From contig NZ_VUOB01000008.1 of NCBI RefSeq assembly GCF_008386585.1, forward strand, positions 1 through 64,000: a stretch of DNA of 64,000 nt. Direction: 5' to 3'. Under the pieces are notes generated by a model. It ran no database searches and was not told the origin of the DNA. It was given only the letters and a program-made list of their open reading frames with translations. Source of the DNA: Solihabitans fulvus. Its GTDB lineage: Bacteria > Actinomycetota > Actinomycetes > Mycobacteriales > Pseudonocardiaceae. This document shows positions 54,498 through 63,915 of the stretch, in pieces; the stretch's first letter is position 1; each line of letters opens with the position of its first letter. The position numbers and the translations under genes were made by a program.

Positions 54498-54812
54498 TCA
54501 GCGCAGGCCCAACACGATCCGTAGGGCCGCATCCACTTCGGCCAGTTCGTGCGGTGCCAGCCGGCCGGCGAGCTCCCCGAGCCGTTGCGGATCGATCGCC
54601 GCGGTCTGCTCGACCAGCACTCTGGTGGACTGGCCGTTGATCTCGATCTCCGGTCGGAACGACGCGGCACGAGCAGAGGTCGACGTCGGTGCGACCAGCC
54701 AGGTGCTCAGCAGCAGCGCGTCGGACTGCACGATGACGGCATAGCGCGAACCCTGCTGCTCGTGGCCGCGGGCACCCTGGGGCGCCCGCAGTCGGTAGAT
54801 CTCACCACGCAC
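54498..54812 (-). CDS. mazF: MazF/PemK-type toxin endoribonuclease
   Basis: A 104-residue protein starting MRGEIYRLRAP, with YAVIVQSDALL and STRVLVEQTAAID as the conserved strands of the MazF (PemK) fold, which cleaves single-stranded RNA. GTG at 54812 lies inside the end of the antitoxin gene (11-base overlap). Antitoxin first, toxin second is the standard order. The sequence does not show the cleavage specificity. Confidence 0.88.
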   Translation of the reverse strand: MRGEIYRLRAPQGARGHEQQGSRYAVIVQSDALLLSTWLVAPTSTSARAASFRPEIEINGQSTRVLVEQTAAIDPQRLGELAGRLAPHELAEVDAALRIVLGLR

Positions 54813-55032
54813 GCAACGGCTCCATGTCGGCTAGTACCGCGCGGACCTCGGCGATGTCGCCAGGGTCGGCGGCCAAGGCCAACGACTCCGCGCGAAGGCG
54901 GTCGTCCTCGTGAGCGTGCGCGGCGGCCAGCACCGCCTCGCGGATCGCCACCGAGACGCTGCGGCCATCGGCGGTGAGTTCGGCGAGCGCGCGTTCGGTC
55001 TCGTCGTCAGGCCGGAATGTAATCGTGCCCAT
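54802..55032 (-). CDS. mazE: Ribbon-helix-helix antitoxin of MazEF pair
   Basis: A 76-residue protein with MGTITFRPDDETERALAEL followed by SVSVAIREAVLAAA, a ribbon-helix-helix DNA-binding domain of the type that neutralises MazF in actinobacteria and autorepresses the operon. The C-terminal part (EVRAVLADMEPLRAW) should wrap the toxin. ATG at 55032. It overlaps mazF, so expression is coupled. Inserted between the CtaJ unit and pepN. Confidence 0.85.
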   Translation of the reverse strand: MGTITFRPDDETERALAELTADGRSVSVAIREAVLAAAHAHEDDRLRAESLALAADPGDIAEVRAVLADMEPLRAW

Positions 55033-55073
55033 ACGACAGAGCGTACTACGGTATGTAAGACAGGTCGTGCGAC

Positions 55074-55116
55074 GAAAGGGCCCGTCAGGACATTCAGCGT
55101 CCTGACGGGCCCCTTC
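55074..55116 (-). terminator. Terminator hairpin of pepN
   Basis: GGGCCCGTCAGGAC (55078-55091) pairs perfectly with GTCCTGACGGGCCC (55099-55112) around a 7-base loop, 18 bp after the pepN stop. Read on the minus strand it is followed by TTTC. Confidence 0.8.
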
Positions 55117-55133
55117 GTGACAACTCCGTCGAC

Positions 55134-57695
55134 CTATGAGCGGTCGAACTCCTGCGCGGCGAGGGCCCGGACGATGCCTGCGCGCCCTTCCGACACCAGC
55201 CGGCGCAGCGCGGGCGGGTGGTCGCCAGCCAGCCACTCGTCGGCGGCCTCGACCGTGCTCGGCTGCACCGACCAGGCCGGGAACAGGCCGAGCACCATCG
55301 ACTGCGCGCGCTCGCTCGAGCGGCGCTCCCACACGTCGGCCGCGTCGGCGAAGTAGCGGCTCACGAACGGCGCGAGCAACTCCTTCTGGCCGGGGTGTGC
55401 GAAGCCGCCGATGATCGCCTCGCTGACGGCGTTGGGCAGGTCGTCGTCGCGCACGGCCCGCTCCCACGCCTCGTCCTTCGCGGCCAGGGTCGGCCGCAGC
55501 GAGCGGGCCTGCTCGGCACGCCGCCGACCCGTCGCGGTCGGGTCGCGCTGCTCCTCGGCGTCGATCGCGGCCTCGTCCGCCGCGCCGTGCGCGACGAGCG
55601 CGTGCAGCAGCCGCCACCGCAGGTCGGCGTCCACCTGGAGCCCCTCGAGCGGCGCGGAGCCGTCCAGCCAGCCGGCCACCACGACCTGGAGCTCCTCGTC
55701 CAGCACCGCGCCGGTCAGCGCGTTCACGAACGCCAGCTGGTGGTCCGAACCCGGCTCCGCGGCTAGGGCCAGCTCCAGCACCTTCGCGGTGATCCGACGC
55801 CAGCCCTCCGGCCGCCACGACACGTCGCTGTAGGAGGACAGCGCGGTCTGCGCCTGGAGCAGCAGCCGCTGCACCACGCCGATGTCGGTCTCCGCGTGCA
55901 GCCCGCCGAGCACCAGGTTGACGAAGTCGCGCGCCTTCAGCTCGGCCTCGCGGGTCATCTCCCACGCGGCCGACCAGCACAGCGCGCGCGGCAGCGTCTC
56001 GGTGATGTCCGAGATCCGGTCGACCAGCGTCGCCAACGAGTCGTTGTCCAGCCGCATCGTGCAGTAGGTCAGGTCGTCGTCGTTGACCAGCACGAGCTTG
56101 CCGCGCGTGACGCCGACCAGCTCGGGCACCTCGGTGCGCTCGCCGGTCACGTCCAGCTCGACCCGGTGCGTGCGGACCAGCTTGCCGGTCCCGTCCTCGT
56201 CGTAGACGCCGATGGCCAGCCGGTGCGTGCGCAGCTCACCGGCGCCGGGCCGGGCGGGGCCCTGCAACACGGCGAACTCGGTGAACCGGCCGTCGGCGTC
56301 CACGCCGAACTTGGGGCGCAGCAGGTTCAGGCCGGTGGTCTCCAGCCACTGCGTGCTCCACCACGACAGGTCGCGGCCCGACGCCTCCTCGAGCGCGGCG
56401 AGCAGGTCGGCCAGCGTCGCGTTGGTCCAGGCGTGCTTGGCGAAGTACACCCGCAGCCCGGCGAGGAAGCTGTCCAGCCCGACGTAGGCGACGAGCTGCT
56501 TGAGCACGCTCGCGCCCTTGGCGTAGGTGATCCCGTCGAAGTTGACCTCCACGGCCTGGAGGTCCGGGATGTCGCTGGCGACCGGGTGCGTCGAGGGCAG
56601 CTGGTCCTGCCGGTACGCCCACGACTTCTCGATGCTGGCGAAGGTCGTCCACGCCTCGGTGTACTCGGTGGACTCGGCCTGCGCGAGCACGCTGGCCCAG
56701 GTCGCGAACGACTCGTTCAGCCACAGGTCGTCCCACCAGCGCATGGTGACCAGGTCGCCGAACCACATGTGCGCCATCTCGTGCAGCACGGTCTCGCAGC
56801 GGCGCTCGTACATGTAGCGGGTGACCCTGCTGCGGAAGACGTAGTCCTCAAGGAAGGTCACGCAGCCGGCGTTCTCCATCGCGCCCGCGTTGAACTCCGG
56901 TACGAAGCACTGGTCGTACTTGCCGAACGGGTACCGAACGCCGAACGCGCCGTGGAAGAAACCGAAGCCCTGCTTGGTCTCGGTGAACAGCCGCTCGGCG
57001 TCCATGTGCTCGGCGAGAGACGCGCGGCAGTAGATGCCGAGCGGGATCGAGCCCTCGGCATCGGTGAACTCGTCGCGCCACTCGGCGTACGGGCCCGCCA
57101 CGAGCGCGACCAGGTAGGTCGACATCGGCTTGGTGGTGCCGAACACGTGCCGGTCGGCGCCGCCGGGGGCCTGGTCGGTCGACTCGATGGCCGCGTTCGA
57201 CATGACCTTCCAGTGCGTCGGCGCGACCACGGTGAGGTCGTAGATCGACTTCAGGTCGGGCTGGTCGAAGCACGCGAACATGCGCTTGGCGTCGGCGGTC
57301 TCGAACTGCGAGTACAGGTAGACCTCGCCGTCGACCGGGTCGACGAACCGGTGCAGGCCCTCGCCGGTGTTCATGTACCGACAGTCGGCCTCGACGGTCA
57401 GCTCGTTGGCCTCGGCGAGGTCGGTCAGCGCGATGCCGTCGTCCTCGCGGTAACCGGACAGGTCCAGTTCGACGCCGTTGAGCACGGCCCGGGTCACGGA
57501 CGCGGCCACGATGTCGATCCAGGTCGACGCGCCGACCTCACGGCTGCGGAAACGGACCGTGCTGGTGGACCGAAACACGTCCGAGCCGGGCTTGCCGCCG
57601 CCGTCGGTCAGGTCAAGCTCGATCCGGTAGGACTCCACCTCCAGCAGCTCCGCGCGCTGCTGGGCCTGGTCGCGAGTGAGGTTGGGTGCCGCCAC
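55134..57695 (-). CDS. pepN: Aminopeptidase N (M1 family)
   Basis: An 853-residue cytoplasmic zinc aminopeptidase. The exopeptidase motif NAGAMENAG is at ~270, zinc motif HEMAHMWFGDLVTM at ~302 and the third ligand in NESFATWA at ~326; the C-terminal half is the helical ERAP1-like domain. It removes N-terminal residues from peptides. GTG at 57695 with GAGGTGACCA upstream. Divergent from the Rv2466c-like gene, as pepN is in mycobacteria (from memory). Confidence 0.95.
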   Translation of the reverse strand: MAAPNLTRDQAQQRAELLEVESYRIELDLTDGGGKPGSDVFRSTSTVRFRSREVGASTWIDIVAASVTRAVLNGVELDLSGYREDDGIALTDLAEANELTVEADCRYMNTGEGLHRFVDPVDGEVYLYSQFETADAKRMFACFDQPDLKSIYDLTVVAPTHWKVMSNAAIESTDQAPGGADRHVFGTTKPMSTYLVALVAGPYAEWRDEFTDAEGSIPLGIYCRASLAEHMDAERLFTETKQGFGFFHGAFGVRYPFGKYDQCFVPEFNAGAMENAGCVTFLEDYVFRSRVTRYMYERRCETVLHEMAHMWFGDLVTMRWWDDLWLNESFATWASVLAQAESTEYTEAWTTFASIEKSWAYRQDQLPSTHPVASDIPDLQAVEVNFDGITYAKGASVLKQLVAYVGLDSFLAGLRVYFAKHAWTNATLADLLAALEEASGRDLSWWSTQWLETTGLNLLRPKFGVDADGRFTEFAVLQGPARPGAGELRTHRLAIGVYDEDGTGKLVRTHRVELDVTGERTEVPELVGVTRGKLVLVNDDDLTYCTMRLDNDSLATLVDRISDITETLPRALCWSAAWEMTREAELKARDFVNLVLGGLHAETDIGVVQRLLLQAQTALSSYSDVSWRPEGWRRITAKVLELALAAEPGSDHQLAFVNALTGAVLDEELQVVVAGWLDGSAPLEGLQVDADLRWRLLHALVAHGAADEAAIDAEEQRDPTATGRRRAEQARSLRPTLAAKDEAWERAVRDDDLPNAVSEAIIGGFAHPGQKELLAPFVSRYFADAADVWERRSSERAQSMVLGLFPAWSVQPSTVEAADEWLAGDHPPALRRLVSEGRAGIVRALAAQEFDRS

Positions 57696-57914
57696 TGGTC
57701 ACCTCGTCTGTCAACTTTGACGTCGTAGGAATGAAGATGTCGCGTGGGTGAACACGACAGTCGCATCCAATCACGTGTTCGGGCCGCGTGGTCGGTCGAC
57801 GCCGGCGGCTGCGAGATCATCCCGGGAAGAGCGGACGGGTTCCCGTGGTTGAGGTGAGCGGGAGCGCCCGAGTCGGGCGTCCGCAGGACCGCATCTCTGT
57901 CTGGAGAAACACAC

Positions 57915-58547
57915 ATGACCGCAACCGAGCAGACCGACCAGGCCAAGACGCAGGTCGACTTCTGGTTCGACCCGATCTGCCCCTTCGCGTGGATCACCTC
58001 GCGCTGGATCCTGGAGGTGCAGAAGGTCCGCGACATCGACCTGCGCTTCCACGTGATGAGCCTCTCGGTGCTCAACTCGGGCAGGGACGACCTCCCTGAG
58101 CAGTACCGCGACCTGCTCGACCGGGGCTGGGGCCCCGTTCGGGTGGCCATCGCGGCGGCCAAGCACCACGGCGACGACGTGCTCGCCGACCTCTACACGG
58201 CGATGAGCACGCGGATCCACAACGAGGGCAACAAGGACTACGCCGAGGTCATCAAGCTGGCGCTGGCCGAGGTCGGCCTGCCCGCCGAGCTCGCCGAGGC
58301 GGCCACCACCACCGACTACGACGAGGAGCTCAAGGCCAGCCACCACGCCGGCATGGACCCGGTCGGCGAGGACGTCGGCACGCCGACCATCCACATCAAC
58401 GGGACCGCGTTCTTCGGCCCGGTGCTGACGAAGATCCCGCGCGGCGAGCTGGCCGGGCAGATCTTCGACGGCGCGCGGCTGCTCGCGGACTACCCGTACT
58501 TCTTCGAGCTGAAGCGCACCAGGACCGGGGACCTCGACTTCTCCTGA
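57915..58547 (+). CDS. DsbA-like mycothiol-dependent nitroreductase family protein (Rv2466c-like)
   Basis: A 210-residue thioredoxin-fold protein. [20 protein letters not shown] carries the active-site Cys, and [21 protein letters not shown] the cis-Pro loop. It is close in sequence to the mycobacterial Rv2466c group, which uses mycothiol to reduce nitro compounds. Only one Cys is present in CPFA where a classical DsbA has CxxC, so a monothiol mechanism is likely. ATG at 57915 follows GGAGA. Next to pepN and rpiB as in mycobacteria. Confidence 0.88.
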   Translation: MTATEQTDQAKTQVDFWFDPICPFAWITSRWILEVQKVRDIDLRFHVMSLSVLNSGRDDLPEQYRDLLDRGWGPVRVAIAAAKHHGDDVLADLYTAMSTRIHNEGNKDYAEVIKLALAEVGLPAELAEAATTTDYDEELKASHHAGMDPVGEDVGTPTIHINGTAFFGPVLTKIPRGELAGQIFDGARLLADYPYFFELKRTRTGDLDFS

Positions 58548-58560
58548 CGCGGTCGCGAGC

Positions 58561-58598
58561 GCGCCGGCCGTCCCGACAGGTCGCGGGGCGGCCGGCGC
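58561..58598. terminator. GC-rich terminator hairpin
   Basis: GCGCCGGCCG (58561-58570) pairs with CGGCCGGCGC (58589-58598), 13 bp after the stop of the Rv2466c-like gene. No T tract. Confidence 0.7.
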
Positions 58599-58630
58599 GG
58601 CGTGCTGGCCGGGTGGGCAGCGCGCGGTAG

Positions 58631-58661
58631 ATGTGACACGCTAGGGGCAAACACAGCGTTG
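58631..58661. promoter_or_regulatory. Inverted repeat before aldehyde dehydrogenase gene
   Basis: ATGTGACAC (58631-58639) and GTGTCACAT (58653-58661) form a perfect 9-bp inverted repeat with a 13-bp gap, ending about 10 bases before the ribosome site of the dehydrogenase gene. This fits an operator for a dimeric regulator; no candidate regulator is adjacent. Confidence 0.6.
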
Positions 58662-58687
58662 AGTGTCACATTTGCTTGGGAGGACCC

Positions 58688-60118
58688 ATGTCGGCTCCTG
58701 TCACCACTCACACCGGTCACCTCGTCGACGGGCAGCGGCTCGACGGCGGCGCTGACCGGATCGAGGTCGTGAACCCGACCACGGAGGAGGTGATCGCCTC
58801 CGTGCCGGCCGGCACCCCGGCCGACGTGGACGGCGCGGTGGCTGCGGCCGCCAGGGCCTTCCCCGGTTGGGCGGCCACACCGGTCGACGAGCGCGTCGCG
58901 GTGGCCAGGCGGATCGCCGAGGGGCTGACCGCCCGCACCGAGGAACTCGCGGCGACCATGACCGCCGAGATGGGCACGCCCATCACGTTCGCCAGCAAGG
59001 TCCAGGTGCCCAACCCGGCCAACATCGCGACCGGCGTCGCCGAGGTGATCGAGGCGGGCTTCTTCGACGGCGAGGAGATCGGCAACTCCCTGGTGCTGCG
59101 GGAGCCGATCGGCGTCGTCGGCGCGATCACGCCGTGGAACTTCCCGCTCCAGCAGATGATCGCCAAGATCGTGCCGGCGCTGGCTGCCGGCAACACCGTG
59201 GTGCTCAAGCCGAGCGAGCTGGCCCCGCTGACCGCGGGCCTGCTCGCCGAGATCGTCCAGGAGGCGGGCGTCCCCGCCGGGGCGTTCAACCTCGTGCACG
59301 GCGTCGGCCCGGTCGTCGGCGAGGCGCTGGTCAGCCACCCCGGCGTCGGCATGGTGTCGTTCACCGGCTCGACCAGGGCAGGCCGCAGGGTGTCCGCGCT
59401 CGCCTCGGAGACCGTGAAGAGGGTCGCGCTAGAGCTCGGCGGCAAGTCGGCCGCCGTGGTGCTCGACGACGCCGACCTCGGCCGCGCGGTGAAGATCGCG
59501 GTGGCCAACTGCTTCATGAACAGCGGCCAGGCGTGCAGCGCGTGGACCCGACTGGTGGTGCCGGCCGACCGGCACGACGAGGCCGTCGAGCTGGCCGCCG
59601 CGGCGGCGGCCAAGTACGTGCCGGGCGACCCCGCCGACCCGAGCACCCGGATCGGCCCCGCCGTGTCCGCCGCGCAGCGCGACCGCGTGGTCGGCTACAT
59701 CCGCAAGGGCATCGAGGAGGGCGCCACGCTCGCCTTCGGCGGCCCCGAGACGCCCGAGGGCATCGACCGCGGCTTCCACGTCCGCCCGACGGTCTTCGGC
59801 GGCGTGCGCGCCGACATGACCATCGCGCAGGAGGAGATCTTCGGCCCGGTGCTGTCGGTGCTCGGCTACACCGACGAGGACGACGCGGTGCGCATCGCGA
59901 ACTCCACCATCTACGGCCTGGCCGGCGGCGTGTTCTCGGCCGACACCGACCGGGCGCACGCGGTGGCCCGGCGGCTGCGGACCGGCCAGGTGGACATCAA
60001 CGGCGGCATGTTCAACACCAAGGCGCCGTTCGGCGGCTACGGGCAGTCCGGCAACGGCCGGGAGTTCGGCCACCACGGCCTCGCCGAGTTCTGCGAGATC
60101 AAGTCCATCCAGCGCTAG
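58688..60118 (+). CDS. NAD(P)-dependent aldehyde dehydrogenase
   Basis: A 476-residue ALDH-superfamily enzyme that oxidises aldehydes to acids. Motifs: [14 protein letters not shown], the general-base Glu in ALELGGKSA (~248), the nucleophile in [12 protein letters not shown] (~282) and the C-terminal EIFGPVLSV and [16 protein letters not shown] at 58688 follows GGGAGGA. It converges with the FAD reductase gene; the two TAG stops share the palindrome CTAG at 60115-60118. The aldehyde is unknown. Confidence 0.92.
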   Translation: MSAPVTTHTGHLVDGQRLDGGADRIEVVNPTTEEVIASVPAGTPADVDGAVAAAARAFPGWAATPVDERVAVARRIAEGLTARTEELAATMTAEMGTPITFASKVQVPNPANIATGVAEVIEAGFFDGEEIGNSLVLREPIGVVGAITPWNFPLQQMIAKIVPALAAGNTVVLKPSELAPLTAGLLAEIVQEAGVPAGAFNLVHGVGPVVGEALVSHPGVGMVSFTGSTRAGRRVSALASETVKRVALELGGKSAAVVLDDADLGRAVKIAVANCFMNSGQACSAWTRLVVPADRHDEAVELAAAAAAKYVPGDPADPSTRIGPAVSAAQRDRVVGYIRKGIEEGATLAFGGPETPEGIDRGFHVRPTVFGGVRADMTIAQEEIFGPVLSVLGYTDEDDAVRIANSTIYGLAGGVFSADTDRAHAVARRLRTGQVDINGGMFNTKAPFGGYGQSGNGREFGHHGLAEFCEIKSIQR

Positions 60119-61449
60119 TTGTTAGCCCGAACCTGGCTCCTGGCGGCTCGACCGAGCTGCCAGGAGGCCAGGCTCGCGCGCGACGCGGCCGGCTGGCGCA
60201 TCGGCGTGAAACGCTGTCGCGGCAACGGTTGCGACTGTGGCTGCGACTGTGGCTGTGGCTGTGGTGCCGGCTTGGCGAGGGCCGAGGTCCAGTGCAGCAT
60301 GCCGCGCGGGCTCTCCTGGCCGACCAGGCCGACGAGCCGGCCGTCGCGGAGGTAGCCGGCGATGCCGGCGCCGCGCTCCGGCCGGCCGGCGAGGCGGACG
60401 GTGTCCTCGCCGAGCGAGGGCATGCCGGCGGCCTGCAACCGCACCCCGTGCTGCTCGGACCAGAACCGGGGCAGCGGCGTGAACGGCGTGGCCGACTGCT
60501 GGCCCGCCAACAGGTTCTCGGCGGCCGCGCGGCCCATCTCCACCGCGTTCAGCCAGTGCTCCACGCGCCTCGGCACGGCGTCGAAGCGCAGGTTCGGCCA
60601 GCGCGCCACGTCCCCGGCGACCACGATGTCGCTCGCGCCGACGGCGTGACAGGTCGGCCCGCACAGGATGCCGTCCTCAAGGACCAGGCCGGACCCGCGC
60701 AACCAGTCCACCGCCGGCACTCCGCCGACCGCGAGCACCACGCACTCCGCCAACAGCAACTGCCCGTCGGACAACAGCATCCCCATCGACCAGCCCTGCG
60801 GGATCCAGCGGCGCACCTCGACGCCCAGCGCCAGCCGGACGCCGTGCGCCCGGTGCAGCTCGCCGAGCCGCGCGCCCATCGCGCCGCCGAGCGCGCGCTC
60901 CAACAGCAGCGGGGACCTGCTCACCAGGTGCACCTCGCGCCCGAGGGAACGGCAGGTCGCGGCGACCTCGCAGCTGGTGAAACCGCCGCCCAGCACCGCG
61001 ATCGGGCCGGAGCTACCCAGCAGCGCGTCGCGCAGCGCCACCGCGTCGGCCAGGCCGCGCAACACGTGCACGCGGGGATCGTGCCTCGGCGCGCCGTCCA
61101 GGTGTCGGGCCTGCACGCCCGTCGCGATGACCAGGCCGTCGTAGCGCAGCTCCTCGCCGCCAGGCAGGTGCAGCACGTGCCGCGCGGGCTCCAGCCGGTG
61201 CACCGGAGTGCCGAGCCGCCACCTCGCGTCCAGCTCGACGTAGCTGCGCAGGGCCAGGTCCCCGGCGCGCAGCGCGCCCGTGAGGAACTGCTTGGACAGC
61301 GCAGGCCGCTGGTAGGGCCGCTGCTTCTCCTCGCCGACGATCACCAGCTCGCCGTCGAAACCCTGTTCCCGCAGGCGTTCCGCGGCGCGCAGCCCGGCGA
61401 GCCCGGCCCCGACCACCACGATCCGCTGCGCTTTGGACCTGACGGTCAT
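60115..61449 (-). CDS. FAD-dependent ferredoxin reductase-type oxidoreductase
   Basis: A 444-residue flavoprotein with two Rossmann folds: [20 protein letters not shown] for FAD and [21 protein letters not shown] for NAD(P)H, plus the ferredoxin-reductase motif [13 protein letters not shown] and [15 protein letters not shown]. It would pass electrons to the small ferredoxin encoded immediately upstream (ATGA overlap). Oddity: the last ~60 residues are a [13 protein letters not shown] stretch and a basic tail not usual in the family, encoded by short CTGTGG-type tandem repeats. Confidence 0.88.
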   Translation of the reverse strand: MTVRSKAQRIVVVGAGLAGLRAAERLREQGFDGELVIVGEEKQRPYQRPALSKQFLTGALRAGDLALRSYVELDARWRLGTPVHRLEPARHVLHLPGGEELRYDGLVIATGVQARHLDGAPRHDPRVHVLRGLADAVALRDALLGSSGPIAVLGGGFTSCEVAATCRSLGREVHLVSRSPLLLERALGGAMGARLGELHRAHGVRLALGVEVRRWIPQGWSMGMLLSDGQLLLAECVVLAVGGVPAVDWLRGSGLVLEDGILCGPTCHAVGASDIVVAGDVARWPNLRFDAVPRRVEHWLNAVEMGRAAAENLLAGQQSATPFTPLPRFWSEQHGVRLQAAGMPSLGEDTVRLAGRPERGAGIAGYLRDGRLVGLVGQESPRGMLHWTSALAKPAPQPQPQSQPQSQPLPRQRFTPMRQPAASRASLASWQLGRAARSQVRANN

Positions 61450-61673
61450 CTCGCGTCCCCGCGCAGGTCGATCGCCTGCATCGGGCAGCAGCGGGCAGCC
61501 ATCCGGACCTGCGCGGCCTGGTCGGCGTCCGGCCGCGCCTCGTAGCGCAGCCGACCGTCCTGGTCCAGCTGGAACACCTCGGGCGCCTCGGCCTGGCAGA
61601 CGCCGTAACGGTGGCAGCGACCGTTGTGCACGCTGATCCGCAGGCGGGCGGTCTGCCGTCGGTGTCGCGTCAC
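61446..61673 (-). CDS. Small [3Fe-4S]-type ferredoxin
   Basis: A 75-residue ferredoxin. [21 protein letters not shown], then [10 protein letters not shown]: the spacing of the first two Cys and the CP near the end match the P450-type [3Fe-4S]/[4Fe-4S] single-cluster ferredoxins. GTG at 61673 overlaps the upstream membrane gene stop (GTGA), and its stop overlaps the reductase start. It should shuttle electrons between the FAD reductase and a partner; the coupled membrane protein is the obvious candidate. Confidence 0.88.
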   Translation of the reverse strand: MTRHRRQTARLRISVHNGRCHRYGVCQAEAPEVFQLDQDGRLRYEARPDADQAAQVRMAARCCPMQAIDLRGDAR

Positions 61674-62266
61674 CGTTCCTCCTCGACGAGTCCTGACCTG
61701 GTCAACACCCCGGTCGGCACGAACCGCAGCGCGGCGAGCAGCGCGGTCGGCACGAACAGGGTGATTCCGCCGAGCCAGAGCACGGCGAGGTGGCCGTTGG
61801 CGATCGCGCCGAACAGCGAGTGCAGCACGGTGAGCCCGACGGCCGGGTAGGCGAGCCGGTGCAGCCACAGCCAGCGCCGATAGACCAGAAGGCGTTGCAC
61901 GGCAGTGGAGATCGCGATCGCGAGCATCAGCTCGATGCCCACGATGCCGAGCGCGTGCCGGACCAGGCCACCGGGCAGCAGCGGGACCGTCAGCCGCAGC
62001 AGGTCGAAGCGCTCGTCGTCGAGGAACCCGAACGAGAGCGCGTGCAGCGCGCCGAACGCCAGCGCCAGCGTCGCGAGCACCAGGTGCCCGCTGCGCAGCG
62101 CCTGCCGGCCCGTGGTGCGCTGCACCCAACCGGTGCTGGTCAGCACGCCCCAGCACAGCGTGAGGCACATCAGGGTGTAGCTGAGCCGGGCCGACAGCGC
62201 GGCGACCTGGCGGACTCCCTCGTCGTGCGGGGAGTGGGCGGCTTGCTGAGCGAATGCGGACAGCAC
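61670..62266 (-). CDS. Ferric reductase-like haem-binding membrane protein
   Basis: A 198-residue protein with about six membrane helices. Conserved His residues (SGHLVLATLALAFGALHAL; WLHRLAYPAVGLTVLHSLFGAI) are spaced as in the ferric reductase/NOX cytochrome b-like family (two stacked haems). GTG at 62266 with GGAGG nine bases upstream. It is the first gene of a coupled operon with a ferredoxin and a flavin reductase, so the three probably form a transmembrane electron-transfer system that reduces an external acceptor such as Fe(III) or membrane protein Met-sulphoxide. Confidence 0.82.
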   Translation of the reverse strand: MLSAFAQQAAHSPHDEGVRQVAALSARLSYTLMCLTLCWGVLTSTGWVQRTTGRQALRSGHLVLATLALAFGALHALSFGFLDDERFDLLRLTVPLLPGGLVRHALGIVGIELMLAIAISTAVQRLLVYRRWLWLHRLAYPAVGLTVLHSLFGAIANGHLAVLWLGGITLFVPTALLAALRFVPTGVLTRSGLVEEER

Positions 62267-62480
62267 GAATCAACGCCTCCGGCAGGAGGGGAGTGGCAGA
62301 CCGGTCGAGGCAGTGCGATGCGGTGAAACCGAGGAAAGGTAGCGGCTCTATTCCCGTTGCATAACAATTAGCGCTCGACGCGACGGTAGGCTATCGGCCG
62401 TTCGGCCCAACCCTCCACGGATGGCGCAGGAAGCGAGGGAGGAAGCGGACGAGTCCGCGACCCGTCCCTCACTCTCGGTA

Positions 62481-63299
62481 TCACCCGACGGCGTCGATTC
62501 CGGCTGGTCGGGACAGTGCGCTGCGGGTGAACTCCGCCGGATACGGGGAGCGGCGGACCGCCTCGTCCTCGGCGAGCTCGCCAGCGGCCACCGCGCGGCA
62601 CAGCTCGGCGACCACGGCCAGCTCGTTCCGTTGCGCCAGCACGAAGTCGCGGTCCACGGGCTCGCCGTGGCCGGGCAGCACGGTGGTCGTGCCGAGGCCG
62701 AGGATGCCGTCGAGCACCGAGGGCCAGCGGGCCGGCCAGGCGCCCCCGAACGACGGCGGCGCGCCCTGCTCGACCAGGTCCCCGGCGAAGACGAGATCGG
62801 CGTCGCGCACCAGCGCCACGAGGTCGTGGTCGGAGTGCGCTGGGCCGAAGTGGTGCAGCGTGACGACGCGACCGCCGAGGTCGAGGTCGGCGGTGTCGTC
62901 GACAAGACGATCGGGCAGCACCAGCTCCACCTCCGCGATCCGGTCCCCGATATCGGTCTGGCCGGACTCCCGGTAGTGCCGGGCCCACTTGTCGCGCTGT
63001 TCGACGCCGGTGGCGGCCAGGTCGGCGCGGCAGCGTCGGTGCGCCCACACCGGGCACGGCAGGAACGGCCGGGTGCCGAAGGAGTGGTCGAAGTGCGAGT
63101 GCGTCAACAGCACCTGCCGCGGCAGCGGCGTGACCTCGCGGACCAGCGCCGCCCACTCGGCGCCCTGCGTCTGGTCGCCGCCGGTGTCGATCACCAGGCA
63201 GCCCTCCTCGCCGACCACCAGCCCGAGCGAGAGGTCCAGCTCCTCGTACCGGCGCACCAGCACCCGGTCGCCGACCTCGATCCACCGACCGTCCGTCAT
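62481..63299 (-). CDS. MBL-fold metallo-hydrolase
   Basis: A 272-residue metallo-beta-lactamase-fold protein. The zinc motif THSHFDHSFG (HxHxDH) is near residue 65; a further His appears in FGPAHSDHDL and another in LPGHGEP, completing two zinc sites. The substrate could be a thioester, lactone or glyoxalase product; the sequence is not decisive. ATG at 63299 has AAGGGA upstream. Divergent from rpiB. Confidence 0.88.
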   Translation of the reverse strand: MTDGRWIEVGDRVLVRRYEELDLSLGLVVGEEGCLVIDTGGDQTQGAEWAALVREVTPLPRQVLLTHSHFDHSFGTRPFLPCPVWAHRRCRADLAATGVEQRDKWARHYRESGQTDIGDRIAEVELVLPDRLVDDTADLDLGGRVVTLHHFGPAHSDHDLVALVRDADLVFAGDLVEQGAPPSFGGAWPARWPSVLDGILGLGTTTVLPGHGEPVDRDFVLAQRNELAVVAELCRAVAAGELAEDEAVRRSPYPAEFTRSALSRPAGIDAVG

Positions 63300-63418
63300 G
63301 TGTCGAGTCCCTTCACGTTGATCGCTCCGCCAGCATGCCCCGCGCCGTCCAGTGAAATTCGGCACGGGCGGCTCCGTCGGCGCGGCGTTGTCGCCACCCG
63401 AATGGCACACTCTCGGCC

Positions 63419-63889
63419 GTGCGCGTCTACCTCGGATCTGACCACGCGGGCTTCGAGCTGAAGGCCCATCTCGTCCAGCACCTGCGCGGACTCGGCCACG
63501 ACGTGGTCGACGTCGGCCCCGAGGCGTATGACGCCGAGGACGACTACCCGCCGTTCTGCATCGAGACCGCCCGCCGGGTCGTCGCGGACGAGGGCAGCCT
63601 CGGCGTGGTCATCGGCGGCTCCGGCAACGGCGAGCAGATCGCTGCCAACAAGGTGCCCGGCTGCCGCGCCGCGCTGGCCTGGAGCACCGAGACGGCCTCG
63701 CTGTCCCGGCAGCACAACAACGCCCAGGTCGTCGGCATCGGCGCGCGGATGCACAGCACCGAGCAGGCCACCGAGATCGTCGAGGCGTTCCTGGCCACCG
63801 AGTTCTCCACCGAGCCGAGGCACGCCCGCCGCATCGAGATCCTCACCGAGTACGAGCGCACCGGCCAGGCCCCTGCCCTGCCGGCCTGA
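63419..63889 (+). CDS. rpiB: Ribose-5-phosphate isomerase B
   Basis: A 156-residue enzyme of the pentose phosphate pathway interconverting ribose-5-P and ribulose-5-P. It starts MRVYLGSDHAGFELK, has GVVIGGSGNGEQIAANK with the catalytic region of RpiB, and SRQHNNAQVVGIGAR. Length is normal. GTG at 63419 has no visible ribosome site, so it may be translated leaderless. Followed 26 bp later by the Nei-type glycosylase, the order found in mycobacteria. Confidence 0.95.
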   Translation: MRVYLGSDHAGFELKAHLVQHLRGLGHDVVDVGPEAYDAEDDYPPFCIETARRVVADEGSLGVVIGGSGNGEQIAANKVPGCRAALAWSTETASLSRQHNNAQVVGIGARMHSTEQATEIVEAFLATEFSTEPRHARRIEILTEYERTGQAPALPA

Positions 63890-63915
63890 TTTGTCGCGCC
63901 GGGCAGAATGACCCG

